Part shown: one piece after another, positions 33,518 to 44,300 of the stretch
How the letters are laid out: every line of letters starts with the position of its first letter
Position numbering within the stretch: position 1 is the stretch's first letter
NCBI RefSeq assembly: GCF_000276665.1
Contig: NW_004955433.1
Span: forward strand, 16,361,433 to 16,425,432
DNA: 64,000 bases
Source: Chinchilla lanigera
Taxonomy: Eukaryota; Chordata; Mammalia; Rodentia; Chinchillidae
Reading direction: 5' to 3'
Notes under the pieces: generated by a model
Databases searched by the model: none
What the model saw: the letters and a program-made list of their open reading frames with translations, nothing else
What the model was told of the DNA's origin: nothing
Program-made: the position numbers and the translations under genes

Positions 33518-33770
33518 CATCTACTGCGTGTCAGAAAAAGTTCTGTGTTAAATTTTATTAACTGGGGGCTGGGGATTTAGCTCAGCGGCAAAGCGCCTGC
33601 CTGGCAAGCGCAAGGTCGTGAGTTCGGTTCCTGGTACCGGAAAAAAACCAAAAAAAAAAAAAAAAAAATTTATTAACTATATGGGCAATGGATATTGCCA
33701 TTCCCATAACATAGTTGATAAATTTGATGGTCAGAGGGTTCCTATGACTTACCTATGTTATAATGATGCA
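33518..33770 (+). mobile_element. MIR-type SINE split by an ID element
   Basis: The left part (ctactgcgtgtcagaaaaag, ttctgtgttaaattttatt) and the right part (attgccattcccataac, gataaatttgatggtcag) form one MIR 3' half interrupted at 33564-33665 by a young ID SINE. Confidence 0.6.
33564..33665 (+). mobile_element. Young ID-like SINE with target duplication
   Basis: gggggctggggatttagctc (A box), gcctgcctggcaagcgc, gagttcggttcctggtac (B box to 3' end), then cggaaaaaaacc and a long A-run. Target copies aaattttattaact (33550-33563) and aaatttattaact (about 33666-33678). High conservation of both promoter boxes suggests a recent insertion. Confidence 0.95.
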
Positions 33771-34819
33771 TATGTCAGATGAAAGTCTTTACGTGGTGTG
33801 AAGCTGGAGTATTTAAATTCTTTTAAAGAAGTGACTTCGGCAAGAAAACACTCAACAGATGAAATTAATCAGTTGCCCTTTTTGTCTTCAGAAAGGAGAA
33901 CAAGATTTCAAAGCCACTTAGGGGTTTGCAGTGTAGAGTGGGAATTGTCATGACTCACAATGGCAGAGAAGAGAAGAGAAGAGGGGAAGAGAAGGGAAGA
34001 GAGTGAGGAACATTCACCTGGCTCTTTTTTCGCATTCACTATTAGTGACATATAACTTCTAATCAAGCATTTAATACTTTATTTTTGCCACTCAGTAAAA
34101 GGCTTTTCTTTTCAATTCACCTCCTAGGTGTTCTATGTCAGGCAATTACTCTACCAGAAGGTTTTCAAAGTCTGAGAAATTAAATGGGCGGTTCTTAAAG
34201 CAACACTCTCTGAAAGCATAATTACAGTTAAGTAATAACAATCCTGAGCATGAAAATTGGGTTTTCTTCTTCCCTCAGCACCCAGGGCTTCTTCTATTAC
34301 TGTTAGTGCATGATTCTGGTGTATTGAGAAAGGAAACTTGAACCCTATGACTAGAGCAATCACCCCTGTGATGCAGAAATGAGAGCATGCTACCCGACTA
34401 TATAATATCAGGCTTGCAGAAAATTAAGTCCCCTTTATTTGTTAGGTTATTTGCTTTGCTTATTGTATTTTTATAGCTAGTAGTGAGATTACCTGAAGGT
34501 TCAATGTAACAAAAGAACTGAGCTAGGACCCTGGAAGTGCTTAGCAGGAGCTCTGGGGCAATAGATAGTGTAATTACCATTAATGCTGCTGGAATCCAGA
34601 ATTTACAGGGTCATTCAGACCCACAAGCCTGACCAAGCACAAGATAGACAGCATATGTCTGTTATGCTTGGAATCTGCTTATGGTGTTGTTTAGGAGGCC
34701 TCCTGAGTGAAGCATTTTATTGGCAAAATTCTGAAGATGTGTCCAGATTTTTGACATCTGGTTTTTTAAACACGAATCTGGGTACTCCTGTGAAAGCATT
34801 GGCTGCTAGAATTAAGGTA
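33771..34819. other. 1-kb unassigned DNA with a GA-rich tract
   Basis: A gagaagagaagagaagagg purine tract lies at 33963-34010. No gene or clear transposon otherwise. Confidence 0.5.
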
Positions 34820-35317
34820 ACTGATCAGCAGATTTAAAATAAGGAATTATCTGAGATATTGGATTGTGTCCAGTGTAATGAGCCCTCAAAAAGAAGTAGG
34901 AGAATAAGGGAAGGAGATGCTGTGAAGTGGAGGAGGTAGAGATGGTGAGCAGTGTGAAGAGTACCTATGGCACTTGTGCTGGCTCTGACAAGTACAGAGC
35001 TATGCACCACATCTGGAGAATGGACCTTGGCGGCTCAGGTGACCTCTTTTCCAACCACTGAGAGCCATGAAAAAAAATAAGATCTCAGTCCTACAGCCTT
35101 ATGGAACAGATGCCTGTCAACAACTTAATGAGCATGGAAACATTTTCCTTGGAGCCCCAAGAAGGGAATAGAGCCCTACAAGACCCTGTGACTTCTGCTG
35201 TCATAGACTAAATGAATCCACCAGATTTCTGAGCTACAAAAGCATGGTATAACAAATAGGTGTTTCAAAACTCCAAATTCGTGATTTGTTGTTGCAGCAA
35301 TAGAAAACTAATGCAAA
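34820..35317 (+). mobile_element. MLT1-type LTR
   Basis: ggaattatctgagatattgg, aggagaataagggaagg, gagccccaagaaggg, atttctgagctacaaaagc and gttgttgcagcaatag... form the plus-strand MLT1 LTR order. No internal genes. Confidence 0.75.
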
Positions 35318-35639
35318 CATCTTACAGTTGGGAACTGAGAAATCGCACCGTGGTATTTCCAGCCCCACTTCTTCATTAAGATAAGAAAGTATTTTTGGAC
35401 AATTGGTCATTTTTTGGAGATTCCAATTAAAGGCATCTATCTTTTGTTTGAGGGTAGGAAGAGTAGTAAATTGCACATTGAACCAAAATTTTATTTGAAT
35501 GGACTTTGCTTACTATTTTCAACTCCAAAACTTTCCCCATCCATAGACTATGAAGGATTAGCATAAGGATGGTATGTTCATGAAGAAATTTGTAAAAGAT
35601 CACTATTTACTAACATAATATAATGCAAACAAACATTAT
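35318..35639. other. Unassigned spacer between opposed MLT1 LTRs
   Basis: About 320 bp, AT-rich, nothing recognised. Confidence 0.5.
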
Positions 35640-36100
35640 ATTATTTTTCTTGGATGGCGCAAAAATTATAATAAACCAAGTGCCTCTAACAATTGAAATT
35701 GATTGTCTCACATCTCTGGAAGCTACAAGACTAAAATCAAGGTGTTGGCAACTTGTCTTTCTGAGGACTTGAGGTGGTTCATTTTTTTCCTTTTTTCTAT
35801 CTTCTGGAGACTCCAGAAATCCTTCACATGTAGACAGAGCACTGCAGTTTCTGTCTTCCTACAAAATGGCATTCTCCTTGTGTATCTTCACATGGGATTC
35901 TCCTCTCTAAAGTCTGTGTCCAAATTTCCCTCTTCTAAGGAAACTGGTCATTGGATTAAGACCCACATGAATGTAGCACAACCTCACTTTCGCTGATAAA
36001 TTATCCCTGTAAGAACTGTATTTGAAAATAAGGTCATATTCTGAAGCTCTATTTGAACATGAATTTTGGGAGAGATACTATTCAATCCAGTACAGATGTG
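35640..36100 (-). mobile_element. MLT1-type LTR, antisense
   Basis: ctcacatctctggaagctac, gactaaaatcaaggtgttgg, tatcttcacatgggattc, tggattaagacccacatg, tttgaaaataaggtcat and gaacatgaattttggg give the antisense MLT1 order. The upstream neighbour at 34820-35317 is the same class in the opposite direction. Confidence 0.82.
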
Positions 36101-37964
36101 ATGTTTTTCTCCTACTTTAGCTTTGGAAAGAAAAGGAATGAAAGGATCACTTTGGACTTAAAATGTCCAAATTCATGGTAGCTTTCTCAGTTAAACACTT
36201 CAAAAAATTTAATGTATTGTTTCTCTCTGTGTGGTACCCCGATAGAGTGGATGAGAGTTAACACTCAAACTATTTTATAACATTTGAAAGAAAGAGAACA
36301 AAAATTATGTTTTCTTCATGTCACCAAGAGAGGCAGAGACTAGATTAGGTTTTATAATTTTGAATTTAGAAGTTGTCTACCACCCAGGGATCACACAAAC
36401 ATTTGTAAGAAAGTTGTTCTCTACTCTAATAAAACAAAATACACACAGAGACATAGACACACACAACATATGCTGGTCTGGTTGACCTGCATTGGAGATT
36501 CTGAATGGAAAGAATTCATAATACTAAACGATAATTAATAAGCTCTCCTTTATATCAATAGGATGTATTTAATATTTAGTTAATACAGTCATATCTTGGT
36601 ACTGAAATTCTTTGAAACTATACATATTTGATACTCAATGCATTTTGATGTAAAAATTTTGTCCCAGTACTTATCACTTATTTGGTAGTAATGCACAAAA
36701 TTGAACATGTTGGTGTTGATTGCCCTGTGACTTACTACCATTTATAGTGAAGAAATTTGTTAGGTCCTCATTTTTGGTATTCATCATGCCTCCCAGAACT
36801 AATTAAGTATAAGTACTAAGGTACTAACACTACAGTGCACAATTCAATTCACAGAATATTACTGTAGTGAAATATTACTGTAGTGAAAAATCAAGCACAT
36901 CTCAGCAAATTACATATGTTTGATTTGTATTGACTTTACTATCTTTCACTCTCACTTTAAGATTGAAAGGTTTAAATGTTTAGATAATTGGAAACAAAAG
37001 TTTTCTCAGTCCTGGCTGTTAATCCTTTGTATTTGCCAGGATGTTCCATGACAAACTAATCTACAGCAGTTTAACATATTTCAGCAACTTTGGTTCAACA
37101 CTCAAAAGGTTGTGTTTTTGTGCATATGCATATTTTACTGACTGCTTCAAATTGCCCTTTGAAGATAATAAAAGGAGTGTTAAAAGAATTAAATGGACAC
37201 CCTATTCATCCCAGTTTGTTTTCTTCAGTGGTCTCCTACAGCTTGGCTTAGTTCATTGGAGGAAAAGCTATTGTCTGCTGTGGGTTGATGATCTTGGATC
37301 ACGAATTGCTTTTTCCATCAACTCCCTTTTCTTCAACATTCTCATTGTTGGTCTTATTCCCCTTTCCATTCTGACTTTGCCTGCTCCCTTCAGGAGATGT
37401 ACTAGTCAGATCCCTCTTGGCTTCAGGTCCCCTGTTTCATTTCCTCATAACTGGTCTTGTGTCTAGAGCATTTCTGTAGAAAGATATTAGGAGACACTTC
37501 CTTACTTCTAGCCTGTGCATCTCTTATCTGGTCTCTCTATCTTCAGACCTGCCCTACTCCAATCTCTTCTTCAAACTCAACCAAAAAACTCTAAGAAGTT
37601 AATTTGATTCTCCAATGTTTTGTGTATTCAACATCATTGACATAAAATGTGAGTTCTTCATGAACTGTCCTCTGCTTCCTCCCCTGATTCTGTCTTTATC
37701 CTTTTTCTCTGTGACCCAGTCCTGGACTGAAAGCATAATTATTTACAGCTTCTCAGTTTTTAGTTTTCTCTTACTTATATGTCTTGGTACCTTATTTCTC
37801 TACTTGGTACATTCTTTCCTTTCTTTTACATACTCATCAAATATTTGTCCATATTGACTTGAATGTCATCATTCCCAGATACTATGCTCTAACCTTTGAA
37901 GAAACTTTTCTGAATGTACTTCACCCTAAACATTCTCTACTCAGTGCATATGACTGAGTGTTAT
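36101..37964. other. 1.9-kb unassigned DNA
   Basis: No gene found. A small tandem pair (atattactgtagtgaa at about 36858 and 36874) lies in it. The pyrimidine-rich part at 37190-37700 vaguely recalls an L2 interior but is too weak to call. The 141-codon frame at 37041-37466 shows no recognisable domain. Confidence 0.45.
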
Positions 37965-38515
37965 TGTTGTTGTTTGGATGTGGTTTGTTTCTCAGAGATT
38001 TGTGCATTGCAAACTTGGTCCCCAATGTGACAGTGTTGAGGTGCAGCCTAGTTGGAGATCCTTGGTTCACTAAAGGACCTTTCCTTGGAAGGGATAGAGG
38101 TGTAGAAATCATGGGACCCTCAATTAGTTCTCGCAAGAAGATTGTCACAAAAGGAACAAACCTTGCCCTCTCGTTCTCCCTGGTTTTCTGTCTCAAAATA
38201 GGATCCTTCCTTTGTATGTGGTCTGCCATCATACCAGGAGGACCCTCACAAGAGGCTGAGCCAATTGGGCAACCCAATTTTTTTTCTTTTTTTTTTTTGT
38301 TTTTGAGACAGGGTCTCTCTGTGCAGTTCACGCTGGCCTTGAGCTCACTTTGTAGCCCAGGCTAGTCTCGAACTTGCAATGATCCTCCTGCCACAGCCTG
38401 TGATTGCTAGGATTACAGCATGTGCCACCATGCCTGGCTCTTGGGCAACCCAATTTTGCACTTTCAGCCTCCTAAACTGTGAGCTAAAGAATCTTCCTTT
38501 TAAAAAAATATAGTG
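37965..38515 (+). mobile_element. MaLR-type LTR split by a B1 SINE
   Basis: gtttggatgtggtttgtttc, gtccccaatgtgacagtg, ttgaggtgcagcctagttgg and, after the SINE, cagcctcctaaactgtgagc form a MaLR/MLT-type LTR on the plus strand. The B1 at 38282-38440 interrupts it. Confidence 0.75.
38282..38440 (-). mobile_element. B1-like SINE, antisense, perfect 17-bp TSD
   Basis: T-rich tail, gagacagggtctctctgtgc, inner duplication (gttcacgctggccttgagc / gcccaggctagtctcgaac), gatcctcctgccacagcc and ccaccatgcctggc. Target duplication ttgggcaacccaatttt is identical at 38265-38281 and 38441-38457. Among the most recent B1 insertions here. Confidence 0.96.
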
Positions 38516-38534
38516 AGGAAACAGATTAGGTCAG

Positions 38535-40142
38535 ATTAGGTATCTTGATGCTAGAATATAGCAATATGAGGAAGAGAAGAAGAAGGGAAGTGGGTCACTG
38601 GGACCCAACAAGGAACTGAAGTGAGAATTCAAACCTATTGGGAGAGCTAAGAGAGGGACATCAATGCAGAAGAAGCTGGCAAATGACACTTTCTCCCTGA
38701 GCCCCAGATCACTGTATGAGAGGAGTGGCTTGAACTTACAGACCTACAAGGACTACTGACAGCCCTAGAAGCCTCCACAGGGAAACACATCAGTGGAATG
38801 GAGTGGTGGATGCAGTGGACTGGAGTGTCTGGTGAGTTATTCTAGTTCAGATGTGTCCCAGGGGAGGGCAATTGGCTGGTAGTCATTTTAGAAAGGGGCC
38901 AACTGAACTCAGAACTCAAAGCAGTTGTAGGTTGGCTCCATCTAGCATCTCCCAGTGTCAGGATGAGGCAGAGTGAAGTTCAAATTGGCCAGTCAAGGAG
39001 CTGAGTGCAAGCCAGAGGGAGTCAAGTTAAAACTGGCAGGAGGCACACAGAAGGTTGCAGGCTGAACAAGTTGGTTCCCAGCCTCATAGCCAGAAACCAG
39101 CCTGAACTTCAGTGGAAATAAAGATTCAGTCTTGCTGAAATTATCCACTACATTGCTGTAAATGTACTGCTGGCTTGCTGGGATTAACCACCTCAGATCT
39201 GGGGTCTGTCTGCATACTCTGTCTACAAGTGACAGCAGAGACATCCCCTGAAATAGACATTTTTTCTTTTTTTCCTTGTCTTCTTTTTTTCACTTTCTCT
39301 TTATTTTTCTCTTTGTTATTTGTTCCTATTTTTATATGACTGTGAATCTTGCTTCTATTTTTGTTGTTGTTTTGTTTTGTTCTGTTCTTGTTTTTATTTC
39401 TTCCTTTTCTTTCCTTACTGTCTTCTTCACTGGTTTTCCAAAGTTTGCATAATCTTCCTTTACCCTCCAGCCTTGCTACGAATCCCTTTCTCTTGTATTT
39501 CTCTATTTTCCCCCCTTACTCCTTTTAAATGTTCTCTCTTGAGGGAAAAAGCCCCATATTGAGAGCATATTTACTGTACACAATTTTGTTTATTTAAGAT
39601 TTTGTTATATACCTTAAATCTAGTTCATACAGTTAAAGGAGCAAAATTGAGTTACCACAGTTTGTCACTTTCTAGAGTGTGTTTGATGCAACTGTTATTA
39701 TTGGTTGTACTACTTTAGCCAAGGTGACATAAATTATCTAATCAGTTATTTTTCCTGGTATGCCAAGACTGAGATTGCCTGAGGGTAATAAACAATACTA
39801 TAGACCAGTGCAAAAGAACTAGGAGGTAGGCCAAATAGGCAGCATCTCAACCTCAATAAATTGAAGAGGTAGGATCTTGAAACAGACTCAAACCCAAAAA
39901 CCAGCTGCACCTGAAAGGCATCTTTAAGAAGTAGTCATTTCCTAACAGTTCTTGATATTAGCAATAAAGCTACCTGCCATAAGCAATTTATAAGCATTAA
40001 CTGAGGAATTATAGTAAAAAAAAAGCACAGAAAATGTAAAAACCCATGGAAGCAAGATGCAATCCCAGATTTCTAGCTCACCAAAGGCAGAGGAACATAT
40101 GAGGTAGAACAATTTGATAATCACCCACCTGGACTCTCTGAA
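38535..40142 (+). promoter_or_regulatory. L1 5' UTR (probable internal-promoter region)
   Basis: A 1.6-kb untranslated region upstream of ORF1, moderately GC-rich in its first 0.7 kb (ctccctgagccccagatc, gcctccacagggaaacac) and then strongly pyrimidine-rich from 39255 to 39540. L1 5' UTRs carry an internal promoter. No specific factor site is claimed here, and the 5' limit is set by where MaLR sequence stops. Confidence 0.55.
39255..39540 (+). repeat. Pyrimidine-rich tract in L1 5' UTR
   Basis: Long T/C runs (ttttttctttttttccttg and following) with few purines over almost 300 bp. Confidence 0.85.
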
Positions 40143-41110
40143 GTGGTAACAGAGGAAGTGACAAAGCAGATGAATGAGGCTCTAGAAAAAATAAAATCAG
40201 AAATAATTTCTCAGATAACTACAGATATGAATGAAGGATATGGTTAGTGAATCTAGAGGAGATACAGATAAAAAAAAGAGGAGCTTACGAAAATGATGGA
40301 AATAATGAATGCCCAACATAAGTAAAAATGGAATCCATGAAACAGATTCAGTCAGATACCTAGGAGATTAAAAATTCTATCAAAAGTATATACAACAGAA
40401 TTAGCAGATATGAGGACTGAATATCAGATCTAGAAGGACTGTGGTTAGCAATCATATAAAGAAAGATTTCTTACAAATAGCAAGGGGCTACCATGAAAAA
40501 ACCAATGCAATAGCTGCTAGATGATGCACAGAATAACATATGATTGATCAGAGCCAATGCAAAAGCCAGAGATAGAGCAAATGACATAAAAAACCTGTTC
40601 ATAGAAGTAATGGCAGAAAACTTCTCAAGCATGGAAAAAGAATTGGACATACAGTTAAGTGAGGCATATAGAACTGCAATTAGCCAAGATAAAAACTACA
40701 CCAATACATATATTAATCAAGTTTCCAGAAATTCAACACAAGAAGAGAATATTAAAACATGTTAGAGAAAAGAAATAAATCACCTCTGAAAGATGGCCCA
40801 TCAAATTACTGGAAACTTCTCAACACAAACTGTCAAGTCAAGGAGAGCTTGCAGTGAAGTATTTCAAGCCCTAAAAAAGAACAACTTCCAGCCCAGACTG
40901 ATGTAGTCAACAAAACTATCTTATAAAATTTATGGAGAAGTAAGGTACTTCCAGGAAAGAACACCTGAAGAAATTCATGACCACCAAACTAGCATCCCAA
41001 AATATTCTTTCTGAAAGATATTCTAGAAAGAGATAAGAAGGACTATAACTCCATGAACCCAAACAAAATGAATCCACCAGGCAAGACAAATAAAGAGGAA
41101 CAAAAAAAAG
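40143..41110 (+). pseudogene. L1 ORF1 remnant
   Basis: ORF1 encodes the RNA-binding, trimer-forming coiled-coil protein of L1. Here the coiled-coil part (40143-40450) is broken. An open stretch at 40544-40765 contains MAENFSSMEKELDIQLSEAY, which parallels MAENFPNMDKEFDIQINEAC at about 61242-61300 in the other L1. The C-terminal part survives in other frames near 40880-41000 (tttatggagaagtaagg and ttccaggaaagaacacc). Stops and frameshifts rule out function. Confidence 0.7.
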
Positions 41111-41289
41111 GCAGTTAAATAAATTGGACCCGCATGTGTAAACATCATATTGTCTCCCTGGTGTAGAAACCTGAAAGAGTAAGTAAAGCTCAAAATGTAC
41201 AATAGATGATAAGAAAGGGAAAGAAATTGCTCAAAGGAAGGAACAACTGGGATGAGGGAAAGAAGAAAAAAGAAAGAAGGAAGGCAAAA

Positions 41290-41353
41290 TATATCTATAC
41301 CTATAGATATAGATATAGATGATATAGATATAGATATAGATGTATATATATAG
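41290..41353 (+). repeat. GATATA microsatellite
   Basis: Repeated agatat hexamers (tatagatatagatatagatg), inside the 3'UTR-like insert. Confidence 0.92.
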
Positions 41354-41404
41354 AAGAATAGCTGGGATAACTGTACTGCTAATATCTGATGGTATATTGA
41401 AAGA

Positions 41405-41745
41405 AACAATGCTTAAAATTTTCTATATTTTGACAAATTTTACATGCTTATATCTGGTCATCTGAGCAATTGATTTGAAGACAACAATATGCAATAGAAC
41501 AATCATTGGTGAATTCCTACCATCTTGTCTAGTGAAACTCTGTATTATCTCTAGTGCTTTATTTAATGATTTTTAAAATTCTCTTTAATAGTTTGAACAA
41601 TCTTCCATTCTTACATCTGGCAGTCTGAGCAACGTAGTTGAAGATAACAATATGTAATATAACAACCACTGTTAATTCCTATCATTTCGTTTTGAAACCC
41701 TGTATCACTTCTATTGTTCATGCTTTGTTTTATGTCTTTGATGTT
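41405..41745 (+). repeat. ~180-bp tandem duplication in the L1 insert
   Basis: Unit A (about 41405-41575) and unit B (about 41585-41745) share tttacatgcttatatctgg / ccattcttacatctgg, gaagacaacaatatgcaat / gaagataacaatatgtaat and attcctaccatcttgtc / attcctatcatttcg. The 18-kb copy has one unit. Confidence 0.8.
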
Positions 41746-42681
41746 GGCATGTTGCTGTTGTTCTTTTTTTACTACTCTCTTTAAAATTAAGAAAAGGAAA
41801 TCAACAAGAGGAAAATAACTTAACAAGCATGTCAATATATATCAGTTTTATTCATCAATATACATGGTCTCATTTCACAAGCCCAAAGAAATAGACCAGC
41901 AGAATGGATCAAGAAGCGAGATACAACAATATGCTGTATACAAGAAACACAGTTAACTCAAAAAGAAATCCATGGACTGAAAGTCAAAGGATGCAAAAAA
42001 TACTCCATGTGACAAGAAACAGGAAAAAAGTAGGGGTAGCTATTCTACTTGCACATAAAGTGAAATTCAAGCCAGTACTGATTAAGAGAGACAAGGAGGG
42101 TTGATATATCCTTGTTAAGGGAACAATCCAAGACAAAGAGCTAGCAATCATAAATATATGCACCAAATACCAAGTGTGTCCAACTATATAAAACAAATAT
42201 TAACAGATAAGAAAAATCAAATAAACATTAATACAATTGCAGTGGGTGACATAAACAGCCCACTGTCACAAATAGACAGATAAAATATGAAATATCAAAA
42301 CTGAGCCAGACTTTTGAACAAATAGGCTTAGTAAATGTCTACAAAGTGTTTCACCCCACATCAGAATACACATTATTCTCATTTGCATATGGGATATTCT
42401 CCAAAATAGGCCACGTATCAGCTCATAGAACATACTTAAGTAAATACAAAGAATTGAAATTATCCCATGCATATTATCAGACCGTAGTGCAATGAAATTG
42501 GAAATCTATGCCAAAAGAAACCACAAAAAACTTTATAAACACATAGAAATTAAATAATATCCTTTTGAAAAACACAAAATCACAGATGAAATTACTTTAT
42601 CTCAATCTGACAGAAGCTATCTATGCCAAACCAACAAGCAATATCATACTAAATGGACGAATACTGAAATCTTGCACTCTA

Positions 42682-42758
42682 TTTTTTTGGTACCAGGAAT
42701 CGAAAGACTTTGCACTTGCCAGGTAGGCACTTGTGCTGCTGAGCTATATCCCTGGGCT
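42682..42758 (-). mobile_element. ID-like SINE, antisense, in L1 ORF2
   Basis: ttttttggtaccaggaatcg, gacttgccaggt-type text and gctgagctatatccctggg are the antisense ID body. Target copies tgaaatcttgcactcta (about 42665-42681) and tgaaatctttcactcta (42759-42775) flank it. Confidence 0.93.
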
Positions 42759-43467
42759 TGAAATCTTTCACTCTAAATGCAGGAATAAAACAAAGATGTC
42801 CATTGTCACCACTCCTATTAGATATAATTCTGGAAACATTAGCCAGAACAATTACATAAGAGAGAAATAAAAGAAATAAGGATCAGAAAGGAAGAAGTTA
42901 AATTATCATTATTTGAAGATAACATGATTCTCTACATGAAAGAGCCCAAAAATTCCACCAAAAGACTGCAAGATTCAATAACCAAATTCAGTTGTGTAAC
43001 TGGATACAAAGTCAACATTCAAAAATCAATAGCATATTTGTACAAGTAACAAACTCACTGAGAGATAAATTAGGGAAGCAACACTTTTCACAGTAGTATC
43101 CAAAAATGAAATACTTCAGAATTATGCTCACAAAGGAAGGAAAAGACCTTTGCATTGAAAACCACAGTATTGTAGAAAAAGGAGATTGTAGAGGACATCA
43201 GAAAATGGAAATATATCTCTTGTTCTTGTGTAGGAAGAACCAATGTAGTGGCCATACTTCCAAAATTTTCATACAGCTTTAATACAGTACTGATCAATAT
43301 TCCTACAGTATACCTCACAGATTGGAGAAAACAATCCTAAAATTCATTTGGAACCAAAAGAGACCAAAAGAGAACCAAAAGAATTTTAAACACAATAACA
43401 AAAGCAATTCTGGGTAACAAAAGCATGGCAGGAGGCATTACCACCTCCAACTTGAAATTATACTACA

Positions 43468-43572
43468 GGGGCTGGGGATTTAGCTCAGCGGCAAAAGCGC
43501 CTGCCTGGCATGCACAAGGTTGTGAGTTCAGTTCCCGGTACCGGAGAAAAACCAAAAACCAAAAAAAAAAAA
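43468..43572 (+). mobile_element. Young ID-like SINE in L1 ORF2, perfect 14-bp TSD
   Basis: ggggctggggatttagctc, gcctgcctggcatgcac, gagttcagttcccggtacc, then ggagaaaaacc and an A-run. Target duplication gaaattatactaca is identical at 43454-43467 and 43573-43586. Confidence 0.97.
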
Positions 43573-44201
43573 GAAATTATACTACAAAACTACTGTGATT
43601 AAAAACAGCATGGTACTGGCTAAAAATAGACTTAAGGATAAATGGAACAGTTCAGAATATGCAGAAACAACCCGAAACACACTCATCCACCTTAGCATTG
43701 ACAGAGGAGCCAAAGACCTTTACTGGAAGAAAGATAACCTCTTTCATGGTGGTGAAAAAACTGGCTTTAAACATAGCAAAGAATAAAACTAGACTCATAT
43801 CTCTCACCATGCAGTACACTAAAATAAAAATGAATCAAAATCTAAATATTAAAAAAGAAACACTAAATCTGCTGGAAGATAGAATAGATGAAGGCAAGGT
43901 ACAGGAAAAGACATAGGTGAAGACACATGTGTAAGCAAAACTTTATGAATAAAACCGTGATCACACAGGAAGTATCACAAAGAATCAACAGCTTGGATCT
44001 CATCTTATTAAAATGCTTTGCAAAGAAAAGAAACTACCCACAGAGTGGGAAAAATTTTTTGCTAGGTGTTTCTCAGACAATGGACTAATATCTAGAATAT
44101 GTAAAGAACTCAAAAAGTTGGTCCCTCCAAATTTAAAGACCCAATCAAAAAATGGGCATCTGAAATGAATAAATACTTCTCAGATAAAGAAGCAGAAATG
44201 G

Positions 44202-44300
44202 GGGGCTGGGGACTTAGCTCAGCGGCAAAAGCACCTGCCTGGCAAGTGCAAGGTCGTGAGTTCAGTTCCCGGTACCGAAGGAAAAGAAAAAAAAAAAACC
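44202..44300 (+). mobile_element. Young ID-like SINE in L1 ORF2, perfect 16-bp TSD
   Basis: ggggctggggacttagctc, acctgcctggcaagtgc, gagttcagttcccggtacc and an A-rich tail. Target duplication aaagaagcagaaatgg is identical at 44186-44201 and 44301-44316. Confidence 0.97.

Larger units (their letters stand above)
41112..41795 (+). mobile_element. 3'UTR-like insert between ORF1 and ORF2
   Basis: The insert begins cgcatgtgtaaacatcat, gtctccctggtgtagaaacc, tgaaagagtaagtaaag. This closely parallels the element's own 3' UTR at 44841-44895 (ccacatgtttaaacac, gtgtctctggtgaagaaacc) and the free fragment at 17905-18355. The second L1 (61.7-61.8 kb) has only a short normal spacer here, so about 690 bp is extra. 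It contains a GATATA microsatellite (41290-41353) and a tandem ~180-bp duplication. Whether it came by insertion of a 5'-truncated L1 or by template switching is not known; a possible aagaggaa duplication near 41093 and 41807 hints at insertion. Confidence 0.7.

Noticed and set aside
33564..33665. Functional tRNA gene (intact A and B boxes)
   Set aside because: It is an ID SINE with A-tail and target duplication; no tRNA cloverleaf 3' half is present.
36570..36750. Possible DNA-transposon end (agtcatatcttggtactga)
   Set aside because: No matching inverted end or target duplication could be found.
37041..37466. 141-codon plus-strand open frame
   Set aside because: No recognisable domain, no transposon homology in this frame, and a length compatible with chance in AT-rich DNA read in six frames.
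38968..39244. 83-codon minus-strand frame near 39.0-39.24 kb
   Set aside because: It lies antisense in the L1 5' UTR; no independent evidence of coding.
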